This document shows, piece after piece, positions 50,201 to 53,060 of a stretch of 64,000 nucleotides of DNA. The notes beneath the pieces were generated by a model. The model had not been told where the DNA came from. It did not search any database and saw only the letters and a list, made by a program, of their open reading frames with translations. Within the stretch, counting starts at the first letter, position 1. The number at the start of each line of letters is the position of its first letter. Source of the DNA: Locusta migratoria (taxonomy: Eukaryota; Arthropoda; Insecta; Orthoptera; Acrididae). The stretch covers positions 759,515,006 to 759,579,005 of the forward strand of contig CM048745.1 in NCBI GenBank assembly GCA_026315105.1. Reading direction: 5' to 3'. Position numbers and translations under genes: made by a program.

Positions 50201-51651
50201 CTAGCCAATCTCCTCTGGTGATCGTCGTGGAAACATTGAACAATCAACTGCTCAGTGAAACCATCATTCAACCCATCTTGCTACCTCTCATGCACCAACA
50301 AGGCAGTATACTCTTCCAACAGGGTAATGTATGTCCACATATAACCCATACCTCCCAATGTGCACTTCATGGTGTACATCCACTACCCTGGCAAGCATGA
50401 TCCCCACATTTGTCTCCTACTGAGCATGTTCATGTTTGGGACCAGATAAAACGTAGTCTTGTGAGGTCTGCCAAAACGGCACGAAATCTGTCCTGTCTGA
50501 GGCACTAGGTGAAAATTGCATGACAGGCCATTCCAAAAGACTACATTCGGTACCTCTACTATTGTCCAAAAGGTGTATATAAACGGTACTACCGTCGACA
50601 CTACACACGGTCTAGTGACACGTGTGTATGGCTCTGTCAAAAAATTTTCAAATGTTTGTAAATCTATCGGACCAAACTGCTTCGACGTCACTCTGCATCT
50701 CACAAACTACTTAAACTAAGGTAAACTAACCTAAGGACAAACAAACACATGTCCGAGGGAGGACTCGAAACTCCGACAGCAAGCAACCGCACGCTCTGCA
50801 GTGAGGCGCCTTAGACCGCACGGCTACTCCACTTTGGCTATGGCTCTGTCTCTATGATCATGTGTTGTATACATCCTCCAGAATGTGTAAATAAAATTTC
50901 GCTCTGCTAGGTCGACGAATTCGTGTTGTTTTTCTTCATTTTCCACGAGTGTATACGAAAATTTAAGGCAATATAAAAGCTTCTTGATTCACAACTTTTA
51001 CCTGCCGCAGTCCCACACTCCAAGATATCACCATTTTACATATGTTGATATTTCCATGTAGTTTCATTAGAACAGATAACAGCAGCTGGAACAAATATAT
51101 TCCAATTCAGTTTGTATCTACAATGGCTGCAGCCTCACATAGCAATGTCTGTTCTTTGAGACATGTTAGTGCAGATGCAAGAAATTAGCTCACCTAAAGA
51201 ACAGACGCCACATTACTAAATTCATTCAAAGTGTTGCAATTTGGGCTACCAGCAGTGTTCCAGCAGCTTACAAACAGTCTTTCCTTCGTACTGAATGCTG
51301 TGGCCTGGTTTCTCGGCAGGAGGGCTGCTGCTGTCGGGCAACCCGTGGACGTGCGACTGCGGCCTGGTGTGGCTGGGGCACTGGCTGCGGCGGTGGCTGC
51401 GCGAGTCGCTGCAGATTCACACGGTGGTGGTGGAGGGCGCGCAGCAGCTGAGCGCGGCGGCGCGCGAGGCCACCTGCTGGGACGCGCCGGCCGGCCGGCA
51501 GGTGGCGCTGCTGCAGCTGCGCGCGCCGGACCTCGCGTGCTACCCCAGCGCGCTCAGCCACGGAGGGTCGGCGCCGCGCGCGCGCGCGCAGCCGCTGCTG
51601 CTCGCGCTCGCGCCGCTGCTGCTCAGCGCCGGCGGGCTGCTCGCCGCGTAG
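4460..51651 (+). CDS. chaoptin-like leucine-rich-repeat protein, GPI-anchored (joined model, 5' partial)
   Basis: Join 4460-4903, 11855-12134, 16567-17088, 20025-20444, 27896-28771, 32339-32876 and 51320-51651. All six junctions are GT/AG, phases agree, and the frame is open for 1136 codons plus stop. The product is a continuous run of 23-26 residue LRRs (pattern LxxLxLxxNxL), then a CxC...C...C cap and a hydrophobic C-terminus. Landmarks shared with Drosophila chaoptin as I remember it, in the same order: a PAE..R.L segment after a non-canonical repeat, paired NLSY / LDLSHN repeats, an HLGYN repeat, a TSLEELPP repeat near the end, and CDC.L.W..HW in the cap. Chaoptin is an extracellular homophilic adhesion protein of photoreceptor membranes. 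Drosophila chaoptin is about 1315 residues, so roughly 180 are upstream, including the signal peptide. Similarity is moderate, so a chaoptin paralogue or another long insect LRR protein (artichoke type) is possible. Confidence 0.85.
5017..5091. repeat. (CA)n(TA)n microsatellite
   Basis: CA from 5017 to about 5062, passing directly into TA to about 5091. Confidence 0.95.
5205..6346 (+). mobile_element. RTE/BovB-like LINE, 5'-truncated, inactive
   Basis: The reverse-transcriptase fragment FVDLEKAFDNVAW and GVRQGCSLSPMLFNLY (5205-5538) is followed, after frame breaks, by the C-terminal domain typical of RTE elements: YLGSKIT-like start, MAMGRKAFLKKRNLL, SVAFYGSET, FEMWCYRRMMKIRW, GHILSHLG and a Gly-Arg-rich GKNRRGRPRDEY, ending at SAD before 6335. 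An in-frame TGA at about 5961 replaces the Trp codon kept in the related copy at 61700-62410. Frameshifts near 5540-5780 and the missing endonuclease show it is dead. Confidence 0.85.
6397..6991. mobile_element. 595-bp foldback MITE with TA target duplication
   Basis: Starts cagggtgaatctaaa and ends with its complement tttagattcaccctg. TA flanks both sides (6395-6396, 6992-6993). The two halves are imperfect inverted copies along nearly their whole length, for example cagtaaatggac near 6501 and gtccatttactg near 6880, meeting near 6690. TA duplication suggests Tc1/mariner mobilisation. Confidence 0.85.
7002..7842. mobile_element. element with about 145-bp inverted terminal repeats
   Basis: The left arm 7002-7150 (taagccacagtcataaat...cagcgcattatggtgcc...cacaaattaaaa) matches the reverse complement of 7705-7842. 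The central part contains a SINE (7322-7500) and a pyrimidine-rich patch (7195-7270). No transposase is seen, so it is probably non-autonomous. Confidence 0.7.
7322..7500 (-). repeat. SINE, subfamily B, inserted in the preceding TIR element
   Basis: The complement reads ccgcggtgagtagccgagcg ... ctaaggcgtctcgctgcgg. Flanks share gcagccaaa (7307-7315 and 7501-7509), a probable target duplication. Confidence 0.85.
7843..8681. other. intron; one dispersed-repeat motif
   Basis: Mostly unrecognised AT-rich DNA. The segment ttttacctgcggcttcgctc near 8136 resembles a motif often found at ends of arthropod retroelements. No frame supports a coding element. Confidence 0.35.
8682..9250 (-). mobile_element. 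Jockey/CR1-type LINE 3' end
   Basis: The minus-strand frame 8766-9206 encodes the C-terminal region of non-LTR reverse transcriptases: STLLCPHLGYWWPLWDPYQ, ERAQRRAARFVLSRY, VTEMILDMGWESLQQQ and a terminal FPRYIREWN. The sequence from 8682 (gtagacatctacgactacat in + sense) is the element's 3' untranslated end. The catalytic part is missing. Similar debris occurs at 58912-58965 and 59530-59919. Confidence 0.8.
9251..10410. other. intron; unexplained GC-rich patch at 9600-9770
   Basis: 9600-9770 is strongly GC-rich (gagggcgctcgtggctgtcg, ggcggcgcgtggcgaaag) but has no LRR pattern. A minus-strand frame 9876-10058 is acidic and Ser/Asp-rich, faintly like a piggyBac N-terminus. 10100-10400 shows nothing. 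Confidence 0.35.
10411..10820 (+). repeat. tandem repeat, 300-bp period, 1.4 units
   Basis: 10411-10520 and 10711-10820 are the same 110-bp sequence with about four differences, exactly 300 bp apart. The unit starts ttcctggcagattaaaattg, contains a tRNA-like ccgggactcgaacct and ends cacgactcac. The intervening 190 bp ends gcagcggagtgtgcgctgat. Related debris occurs at 545-810, 37318-37690, 57958-58035 and 58975-59390. Confidence 0.85.
10821..11522. other. intron, nothing recognised
   Basis: AT-rich DNA with no frame over 60 codons and no internal repeat seen. Confidence 0.5.
11523..11757 (+). repeat. SINE, third family (type C)
   Basis: A tRNA-derived SINE whose body reads gatttccttaatgactcttgg ... 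ggttcctttcaaagggcacg ... ccgatttccttccccatcct ... ccaatgaccacgctgtcgac. It matches 46165-46420 in the opposite orientation. It ends about 100 bp before the exon at 11855 and supplies pyrimidine-rich sequence (cttccttccctccttcc) near that acceptor. Confidence 0.75.
11855..12134 (+). CDS. chaoptin-like gene, second exon in window
   Basis: Acceptor gcgcag|c at 11854/11855. The first base completes the glycine codon begun by gg at the end of the previous exon, giving FNG then SLQVRDLNLDRN, a correct LRR register. A later AG at 11864 would also give an open frame but breaks the phase with the previous exon, so 11855 is preferred. Donor cgg|gtcagt at 12134/12135, phase 0. It codes 93 full codons covering about four repeats (DLNLDRN, RLFLSRN, ALDLEHN, YLYLPNN). 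The flanking introns carry SINEs unusually close to both splice sites: one ending about 100 bp upstream and one inserted about 27 bp past the donor. Confidence 0.88.
12162..12364 (-). repeat. SINE, subfamily A, 27 bp after a splice donor
   Basis: Flanked by a perfect 12-bp duplication ctccaatgtgtg (12150-12161 and 12365-12376). The complement carries a head gccgagaggact, the B box and the cgaacatggatatttgtgcc body. Confidence 0.92.
12476..12674 (+). repeat. SINE, subfamily A, full length
   Basis: ccagccgcagtggccgaggg head, ggggttcgaatcg B box, gcatggatatttgtgccgtc body. Flanked by a perfect 12-bp duplication tgaagacctcgg (12464-12475 and 12675-12686). Confidence 0.93.
12690..14058. other. 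intron, nothing recognised
   Basis: AT-rich DNA. Short frames at 13154-13345 and 13601-13867 show no domain. Confidence 0.45.
14059..15997. repeat. large imperfect inverted repeat, arms about 640-700 bp
   Basis: The left arm 14059-14700 matches the reverse complement of 15301-15997 along its length. Checked blocks: gaggtgtatcgaaggacaac near 14140 against gttcttcgatacacctc near 15899; agtaaggatttaggtgttttta near 14391 against aaaacactgaaatccttatt near 15615; tcacctccctcaggagcagtg near 14460 against ctcttgagggagatgattct near 15525; aaggatagagcgaataaacg near 14608 against cgtttgttcgctctatcctt near 15371. The spacer of about 600 bp is AT-rich. No coding function or family is recognised. Confidence 0.8.
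15998..16566. other. intron end before the third exon
   Basis: It contains a run of C at 16081-16087 and AT-rich DNA, then the pyrimidine tract ctttcccacccgctgttctcag of the acceptor at 16566. Nothing else is recognised. Confidence 0.5.
16567..17088 (+). CDS. chaoptin-like gene, third exon in window
   Basis: Acceptor ctgttctcag|acg at 16566/16567 follows a good pyrimidine tract. Donor gag|gttagg at 17088/17089 is a weaker GT site, and the frame would stop nine bases further on if unspliced. Both ends are phase 0, giving 174 codons. Repeats centre on VLSLEGN, HLNVGYN, TMLLRNN, ELTLSFN, LEISFGL, WLALDNN and YLNLESN. The LEISFGL repeat followed by FPAEVVRPL matches a distinctive non-canonical stretch of chaoptin (LPAEPLRHL in the fly protein as I recall it). 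It is the best single piece of family evidence in the window. An N-C-T glycosylation sequon lies in RNCTRLL. The base composition is extreme (48 of 60 G/C in 16681-16740). Confidence 0.9.
17200..18180 (+). mobile_element. RTE/BovB-like LINE fragment (RT domain), decayed
   Basis: Same family as 5205-6346 but covering the upstream reverse-transcriptase part. Degenerate pieces correspond to LEDRL..KPSFLAIVDSEKAFDNV near 17670-17750 and CSLSPMLFNLYN near 17897, then YxDD-region relics (ttgccgacgacatag at 18008). Many stops and frameshifts; the C-terminal domain is mostly lost. Confidence 0.7.
18225..18480 (-). repeat. tRNA-like SINE, fourth family
   Basis: In + sense, gctgggattcgcacctgggtc is an inverted B box. 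The flanking ccaggttgttgcgctgacac ... ccccactggggggat fits an inverted tRNA-like head. Only one copy is in the window. Confidence 0.5.
18481..19444. other. intron, probable unrecognised TE debris
   Basis: Minus-strand reading near 18560-18660 loosely resembles the end of an IS630/mariner-type transposase, too weak to call. The remainder shows nothing. Confidence 0.3.
19456..19648 (-). repeat. SINE, subfamily A, full length
   Basis: The complement reads gccctccacggtggccgagg ... tcgtgggttcgaatcccccc ... gggcatggatatttgtgccg. Flanks ttaaactttgt (19445-19455) and ttaacctttgt (19649-19659) are a target duplication with one mismatch. Confidence 0.9.
19660..20024. other. intron end before the fourth exon
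   Basis: Nothing recognised except the acceptor gcgcttgttgcacag at 20010-20024. Confidence 0.5.
20025..20444 (+). CDS. chaoptin-like gene, fourth exon in window
   Basis: Acceptor gttgcacag|atg at 20024/20025 and donor gag|gtgagc at 20444/20445, both phase 0, giving 140 codons. The ATG at the exon start is an internal methionine: the previous exon joins it in frame as FHPEMHPHLRDVRLSYN. Repeats centre on DVRLSYN, TVVLTGN, TLMLSDN, RLDLQHN, ALNLSYN and VLDLSHN. The pair ALNLSYN ... VLDLSHN, separated by a loop rather than a normal 24-residue spacing, matches a feature of chaoptin, where a longer linker separates two such repeats. Possible N-glycosylation sites are N-V-T and N-L-S. The minus-strand frame over 20064-20507 is a composition artefact. 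Confidence 0.9.
20445..25324. other. long intron stretch, little recognised
   Basis: An A-run of about 30 at 21905-21933. A motif cgcctgaagatg ... accgaaatatcg at 24732-24766 is of the kind found in 3' ends of Penelope or LINE elements. 22853-23176 contains a minus-strand frame with possible retroelement residues (DDVNHRRLCWDEM) but no firm domain. Otherwise AT-rich DNA. Confidence 0.4.
25325..26010 (+). mobile_element. mariner (SETMAR-type) transposase remnant
   Basis: Broken reading across three frames. Helix-turn-helix part near 25380-25520 (QQRVNRFLYSNERTPMEIYR, then WWCFEFK). C-terminal part near 25700-25945 (ELRKLHCDILDYSTYS, then HRFTSYGETKITVRRWLHR and GWDKCKNRCG) corresponding to the YSPDL...W..C end of mariner transposases. 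The catalytic acidic positions are disrupted. Inactive. Confidence 0.7.
26011..26629. other. intron, nothing recognised
   Basis: AT-rich, no frame over 60 codons. Confidence 0.45.
26630..27530 (+). mobile_element. non-LTR retrotransposon (Jockey/I-type) RT remnant
   Basis: Degenerate reading, in order: LGFRKQPSCEIQFTQL near 27060, SFDVIPHPHLMKKMEHM near 27175, LYVNDLVYNIG near 27358 and RLLADDPVVYR near 27400, the last corresponding to the FADD catalytic motif of reverse transcriptase. Many frame breaks. It is a different family from the RTE copies. Confidence 0.7.
27531..27895. other. intron end before the fifth exon
   Basis: No domain recognised. The acceptor at 27895 follows gactattgcctcag. 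Confidence 0.4.
27896..28771 (+). CDS. chaoptin-like gene, fifth exon in window (longest)
   Basis: Acceptor tgcctcag|gtg at 27895/27896 and donor aag|gtcagt at 28771/28772, both phase 0, giving 292 codons and about twelve LRRs. Typical cores are RLHLGYN, ELSLPHN, LLDLSHN, VLDLSHN, RLDLSHN, LLLSHN, QLHLAHN, ELDLSGN, RLNLSEN, YLTLSGN and ELDLTRN. The order (an HLGYN repeat, then several LDLSHN repeats, then a NLSEN/LSGN block) agrees with the middle of chaoptin. The first half is GC-rich like the other exons. From about 28380 the third-position G/C bias falls away and 28621-28680 is close to half A/T, although the protein pattern is unbroken. Several long shadow frames exist on both strands in the GC-rich half only. 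Confidence 0.92.
28772..30239. other. intron with one direct repeat
   Basis: gaaaattgttcatgcaaaaa(catag) occurs identically at 29010-29034 and 29401-29425, with looser similarity for about 20 bp after. The rest is AT-rich and unrecognised. Confidence 0.55.
30240..30690. repeat. purine-rich low-complexity minisatellite-like tract
   Basis: About 450 bp of G/A with loosely repeated gagatgg/cagagagag words (ggacgagatggagaggtac, gacagggatgggtggagaag). It is the complement in composition and wording of the pyrimidine tract at 39350-40290. Apparent frames on both strands are Arg/Glu- or Ser/Leu/Pro-rich and not genes. Confidence 0.6.
30691..31399. other. intron, nothing recognised
   Basis: Includes a run of AAT-rich sequence near 30800-30845. 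No coding signal. Confidence 0.45.
31400..32280 (-). mobile_element. Tc1/mariner-like transposase remnant
   Basis: The minus-strand reading 31836-31576 contains NITVWGMCSCIDMKPDMSRL and ILADNLHSSMIHVHSDVLQ, corresponding to the VWG.....PL...D......L.D...P region of Tc1-type transposases, followed by TEWSQ-type residues. The upstream portion (31840-32280) is decayed. No terminal repeats found. Confidence 0.5.
32339..32876 (+). CDS. chaoptin-like gene, sixth exon in window
   Basis: Acceptor gcctacag|gtg at 32338/32339, phase 0. Donor ttccag|gtactg at 32876/32877 leaves one base (g) of a codon, phase 1. It codes 179 full codons. It opens VLTRDSFSGLSRLTVLN and then shows looser repeats in which LRR signatures are degenerate (LSALRIQTW, LRELSVRVQ, LRRLELSGC, LALDLRDN). 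Chaoptin likewise has loosely conserved repeats here. The TSLEELPPGL motif near the end lines up with TSLQALPPNF of the fly protein as I recall it. An N-G-S sequon lies near the end. The phase-1 end fits the two-base start of the last exon, giving PFPGGLLLSGN. Confidence 0.88.
32937..33064 (+). repeat. SINE, left part, split by a Penelope-like element
   Basis: tgagcgcattgaggcgctat head variant, cgggggttcgaatcctccct B box, body up to agttagtttata. It continues after the insertion at 34102-34162. Confidence 0.85.
33065..34101 (+). mobile_element. Penelope-like element, 3' part with GIY-YIG endonuclease
   Basis: It begins in the end of the RT domain (FLDVSVIKLDDGTLCHMVYR, 33065-33130). The connecting region follows in the 33202-33510 frame (ERAIKICEPVYLEEELNHL; KVFLLYISRITDRIVKVL; STKKIKDFLRSAKD). 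After a stop comes the GIY-YIG part: TPGIYKLPCSC, VYTGTTKRSINTHLTEHKR and, after another stop, AVAERVFQHGNNEIKFNETS. The order RT then GIY-YIG is specific to Penelope-like elements. Stops and truncation show it is inactive. The 3' untranslated part runs to the rejoined SINE. Confidence 0.85.
34102..34162 (+). repeat. SINE, right part after the Penelope insertion
   Basis: tttataaatagtttctaagt ttagggattgataacccc continues the SINE body interrupted at 33064. tttata is present at both edges (33059-33064, 34102-34107), a probable 6-bp target duplication. Confidence 0.8.
34516..34760. repeat. foldback element, about 245 bp
   Basis: atcatctt...ggctatgccaccatcatctgg... on the left matches the complement of ...ctagatgactgtggcatagc...gatgat on the right; arms about 115 bp with little spacer. 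It carries aaaccggttg near 34703. Confidence 0.75.
34797..35395. repeat. foldback element, about 600 bp
   Basis: Arms of about 280 bp meet near 35095. Checks: aacaacagctattgtaaagc (left) with ttttacattagctgttgttg (right end), and ccaattacatcc near 35019 with ggatgtaattgg near 35172. No TIR family is recognised and no frame is present. Confidence 0.8.
35530..35695 (-). repeat. old diverged SINE copy
   Basis: In + sense, tcaaatgtttgttaacaaagggaccaaact ... taatcggtccctaggctc ... aggactcgaacctcc, but with many changes and a poor head. Confidence 0.65.
35696..37317. other. intron; short GC-rich patch at 36740-36930
   Basis: Mostly AT-rich. The GC-rich stretch (ggtcccgcaggaaatcttcc to cccacggctggcccat) has no LRR content and follows a cttttcggcttttacgccat motif typical of repeat 3' ends, so it is more likely a repeat than an exon. 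Confidence 0.4.
37318..37690. repeat. degraded 300-bp-period family copy
   Basis: gtgtgcgctgatat at the left, then inverted-sense words (ttccaggaagtatcg, ctggaaacatcctctg, ggcttagccatgtctcc) and ggtacactgt/ggttcgaattcc, matching 10411-10820 and 58975-59390. Confidence 0.6.
37770..38545 (+). mobile_element. RTE/BovB-like LINE 3' fragment
   Basis: Same C-terminal domain as 5205-6346: MERNAFLKKRNLVTSNINL near 38062, KAFLWSVTFYGSKTCVINS, then GRGRPRDEY-like cagagggagaccaagagacg near 38424. It ends in an (aac)n stretch at about 38530. Frameshifted and dead. Confidence 0.75.
38546..39349. other. intron, nothing firm
   Basis: An (ac)n run near 38550-38567. 38880-39110 is moderately GC-rich without a recognisable product. 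The minus-strand frame 38922-39113 is not supported. Confidence 0.4.
39350..40290. repeat. pyrimidine-rich minisatellite-like tract with (CT)n
   Basis: About 0.9 kb of C/T-rich DNA with a loosely repeating ctctgtccatctcct word (39627, 39890, 39915, 40055) and a pure CT run at 39598-39627. A SINE interrupts it at 39676-39882. Confidence 0.65.
39676..39882 (-). repeat. SINE, subfamily B, full length
   Basis: The complement gives gccgcggtggagtagccgag ... cctaggcgtcccgctgcgg-type head, ggaggttcgagtcctccctg B box, and the aaatgtttgaacatttg end. Confidence 0.88.
40291..41561. other. intron, nothing recognised
   Basis: AT-rich with a T-run at 41398-41411. Confidence 0.45.
41574..41772 (+). repeat. 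SINE, subfamily A, full length, perfect duplication
   Basis: gccggccgcggtggccgagg head, ggggttcgaatccccc B box, ctcgggcatggatatttgtg body. Flanked by gaataacaaact (41562-41573 and 41773-41784). Confidence 0.95.
41785..41979 (-). repeat. SINE, subfamily B, older copy abutting the previous one
   Basis: tctcaaatgtttgtaaatct ... cgcctt ... tccaccgcgatg with many substitutions. agaataacact follows at about 41980, close to the duplication of the neighbouring SINE. Confidence 0.8.
41980..43830. other. intron with an (AT)n microsatellite
   Basis: AT dinucleotide run at 42437-42504. The remainder is AT-rich with no frame over 60 codons. Confidence 0.6.
43842..44028 (-). repeat. SINE, subfamily A, head-truncated
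   Basis: Flanked by an 11-bp duplication tccctaattat (43831-43841 and 44029-44039). About 15 bp of the tRNA-like head are missing, as expected of 5' truncation during reverse transcription. Confidence 0.92.
44040..46164. other. intron, nothing recognised
   Basis: AT-rich. Frames at 44129-44386 (minus), 44500-44841 and 45637-45831 have no visible domain. Confidence 0.4.
46165..46420 (-). repeat. SINE, third family (type C)
   Basis: In + sense: ggttagggattaacatcctg ... ggggaaggaaatcggacttg ... aaccatcccggctttagcg ... gtattaccactgcgccatct, the inverted tRNA-like head. It pairs with the copy at 11523-11757. Confidence 0.8.
46421..46785. other. intron, nothing recognised
   Basis: AT-rich, no domain in the minus-strand frame 46492-46764. 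Confidence 0.4.
46786..47160 (+). mobile_element. mariner transposase C-terminal remnant
   Basis: Across frames: HDKAFSHTATRCQ (catalytic HDNARPH-like region) near 46838, PDLT.SEFQIFPSMKKSLK (PDLAPSDYHLF region) near 46930-46990, NGWLNSQGT near 47030 and DV*MWMENVLK near 47105 (CLNVDGDYVEK end). Several stops. A different copy from 25325-26010. Confidence 0.6.
47220..47252. repeat. (TTG)n microsatellite
   Basis: About ten perfect ttg units. Confidence 0.95.
47500..47572 (+). repeat. tRNA-like fragment (SINE or pseudo-tRNA)
   Basis: ggggtaaagcactcgcctgc and tcgcgggttcgagacctgggc resemble A and B boxes. gcccag at the 5' side could pair with ctgggc. The T-stem and acceptor do not close properly, so this is not called as a functional tRNA. 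Confidence 0.4.
47916..47970. repeat. A-rich homopolymer run
   Basis: About 55 bases of A with two T interruptions. Confidence 0.9.
47971..48164 (-). repeat. SINE, subfamily B, diverged
   Basis: In + sense: gtaaacctctgggcaaaact ... gaaggagaactcgaacctcc ... gaagccttagaccacgcagc. It lies head-outward at the right. The A-run at its left is not its own tail, which would read as T on this strand. Confidence 0.75.
48440..49340. repeat. three diverged copies of a short dispersed unit
   Basis: Segments near 48440-48620, 48755-48930 and 49155-49345 share tgtctcag/tagtctcag, a gcaaac/ctaacc-cttgcac core and cttcacaaac/cttcacacac words in the same order and orientation. Too diverged to give a consensus. 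Confidence 0.4.
49458..50906. mobile_element. Tc1-like element, head-to-head inverted pair
   Basis: aataaaatttcgctctg at 50889-50905 is reverse-complemented at 49458-49474, and the arms (about 49458-49985 and 50165-50906, the latter with a SINE inside) match at DNA level, e.g. tggtgatcgtc at 50216-50226 with gacgatcacca at 49931-49941. Both halves encode Tc1-type transposase pieces: on the minus strand a PIEHVW-like region and a RIAACIATKEG end; on the plus strand FSDESHFCL near 50086, PHLSPTEHV near 50406 and an AIPKDYIRYLY end. Both are broken. Confidence 0.75.
50639..50838 (-). repeat. SINE, subfamily B, inside the right Tc1-like arm
   Basis: Flanked by a perfect 12-bp duplication tatggctctgtc (50627-50638 and 50839-50850). 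Its head end (ccaaagtggagtagccgtgc on the complement) is on the right. Confidence 0.93.
50907..51319. other. intron end before the terminal exon
   Basis: AT-rich, then the acceptor tggtttctcggcag at 51306-51319. No other element recognised. Confidence 0.5.
51320..51651 (+). CDS. chaoptin-like gene, terminal exon: LRR C-terminal cap and GPI signal
   Basis: Acceptor tctcggcag|ga at 51319/51320. The bases ga complete the glycine codon left open by the sixth exon. 109 further codons run to TAG at 51649-51651. SGNPWTCDCGLVWLGHWL is a standard LRRCT start. Two more cysteines (EATCWD, LACYPS) complete the four-cysteine cap. The last 30 or so residues are a small-residue stretch (SHGGS), a basic patch (PRARA) and a Leu/Ala-rich hydrophobic end with no cytoplasmic tail, which is the layout of a GPI-attachment signal. 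Drosophila chaoptin is GPI-linked, so this supports the family call. The omega residue is probably within SHGGS. The 18.4-kb intron before this exon is the largest in the model; the phase match argues that no exon is missing, but does not prove it. Confidence 0.88.
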
Positions 51652-52340
51652 TCGGCGAGGCTGGCGGCGGCGCCGCGAACTCTCCACGGACCGCGCGCCA
51701 ACTGACAATCTCCGCAGTCGTTAGTTTTAACCGTCAGTGAGATCCGTCATAGCTCTATTTTGTGAACAAAGTGTGATTGCCGTGTGCACAGTGACCCTTT
51801 ATATTCCAGCCACAACGGAAATGTTGGAAAAGTGCGTAGTGAGTGTTTGAAATGTTTGGTGACATACCTCGCTTAAAAACTACTTGTTATCGATTATCGT
51901 TACTCAGTTTCTGTTTTCGTTATATGAAACTGCGACAGATTTTCTACAAGATATGTATTTATAAAGGGAAAATGAGGCAGAGTTGAAGTTTGTGTTATCA
52001 ATGGAGACGTTACTTTTAGACAGTCTGTGCATGCATCATTTCAATTCGGTTATAGAGCTTGTGTAGTAGGCAGAAGTTCCCATGTTGAAATCCCAGCTGT
52101 GGCACAAATTTTAATTCATTGCCTCTCCTTCATTTCTATACCTTTGTTGTATATGAAGACAAAATATGTCAGGGCAGGATCATTCCTGTTAACGTACATT
52201 GCTGGGGTGCCATTCTGCTGTTGAAGAACCTCAGCAATGTTGATACGTATTTATATAGGAGAGCATGAGTCAAATATTTTTCCCTATTGTCAAATTTTCC
52301 CATGAGGGTTATGTAAACCAGTCGAGGGAGATTTCTCTGG
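51652..52340 (+). other. probable 3' untranslated region of the chaoptin-like gene
   Basis: GC-rich to about 51720, then AT-rich. No AATAAA was found within about 500 bp of the stop. ATTAAA at 52351-52356 is a candidate signal but lies at the edge of a transposon remnant. The true 3' end is not defined by the sequence. Confidence 0.4.
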
Positions 52341-52344
52341 CGGC

Positions 52345-53060
52345 TAATTAATTAAAGCAACGAAAACTTTTTATTTATTTTTTATTACCAAGAGACAACA
52401 CATTTACGCAACTCAATTTGAATTACAGTAAATTTTCAAAAATGCCTCCATTGACACACAAACAAAGCTTACACCATTGGATCATGTTCTGTCTGACTCA
52501 GGGAAACACCGCAGGAGTAGAATTGTACCTGCTGCTGCTACTATCCGGGCAACCATATCCTCTTCTGATGCAACAGGAGTTACGTAAACAAAAATTGTGA
52601 CTCTTTCCTCACACAAAAGAGTCCGGAGGGGACATATCTGGAGATCGAGCAGGCCACGGTACACGGCCACCACGTTTCTGGGAACCGTCGGTCCAGGAAT
52701 CGACGCACACGACGAATGAAATGTGGCGGCGCCCCGTCAAGTTGGAACCACGTGCGTTGTCTCGTAGGGAGCGGGACGTCTTTCAGTAATTCTGGCAATG
52801 CTCTGACAAGACACTTGTAATAGTGCCTGCAATTTAATGGCCTAGGTAGCAGATACGGCCCAGTTAAACAGTCCCCAACAACACCGACCGACACATTAAC
52901 GAAGAACCACACTTGATATGCGCTAGTAACTGTGGCATGTGGGTTACCCACACTCTAAACATGCGACCTGTGCACGTTTAAGATTCCAGAGCGTAATACG
53001 CCCTCCCACCGGTTTAAATACTCCTCGTAGAAAGAAAATGAAACTAGGGAAAAAGTTTGT
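52345..53060 (-). mobile_element. mariner/IS630-type DDE transposase remnant
   Basis: The minus-strand frame 52951-52580 encodes QVWFFVNVSVGVVGDCLTGP, LPELLKDVPLPTRQRTWFQ, DGAPPHFIRRVRRFLDRRFP, the second catalytic block of this transposase class, and then a PDMSPPDSF-like third block in another frame. The first helix-turn-helix part is missing. The 52418-52600 plus-strand frame is a shadow. Confidence 0.75.

Noticed and set aside
52351..52356. ATTAAA as the polyadenylation signal of the gene
   Set aside because: It lies 700 bp past the stop at the edge of a transposon remnant and no downstream GU-rich element is clear; left as a candidate only.
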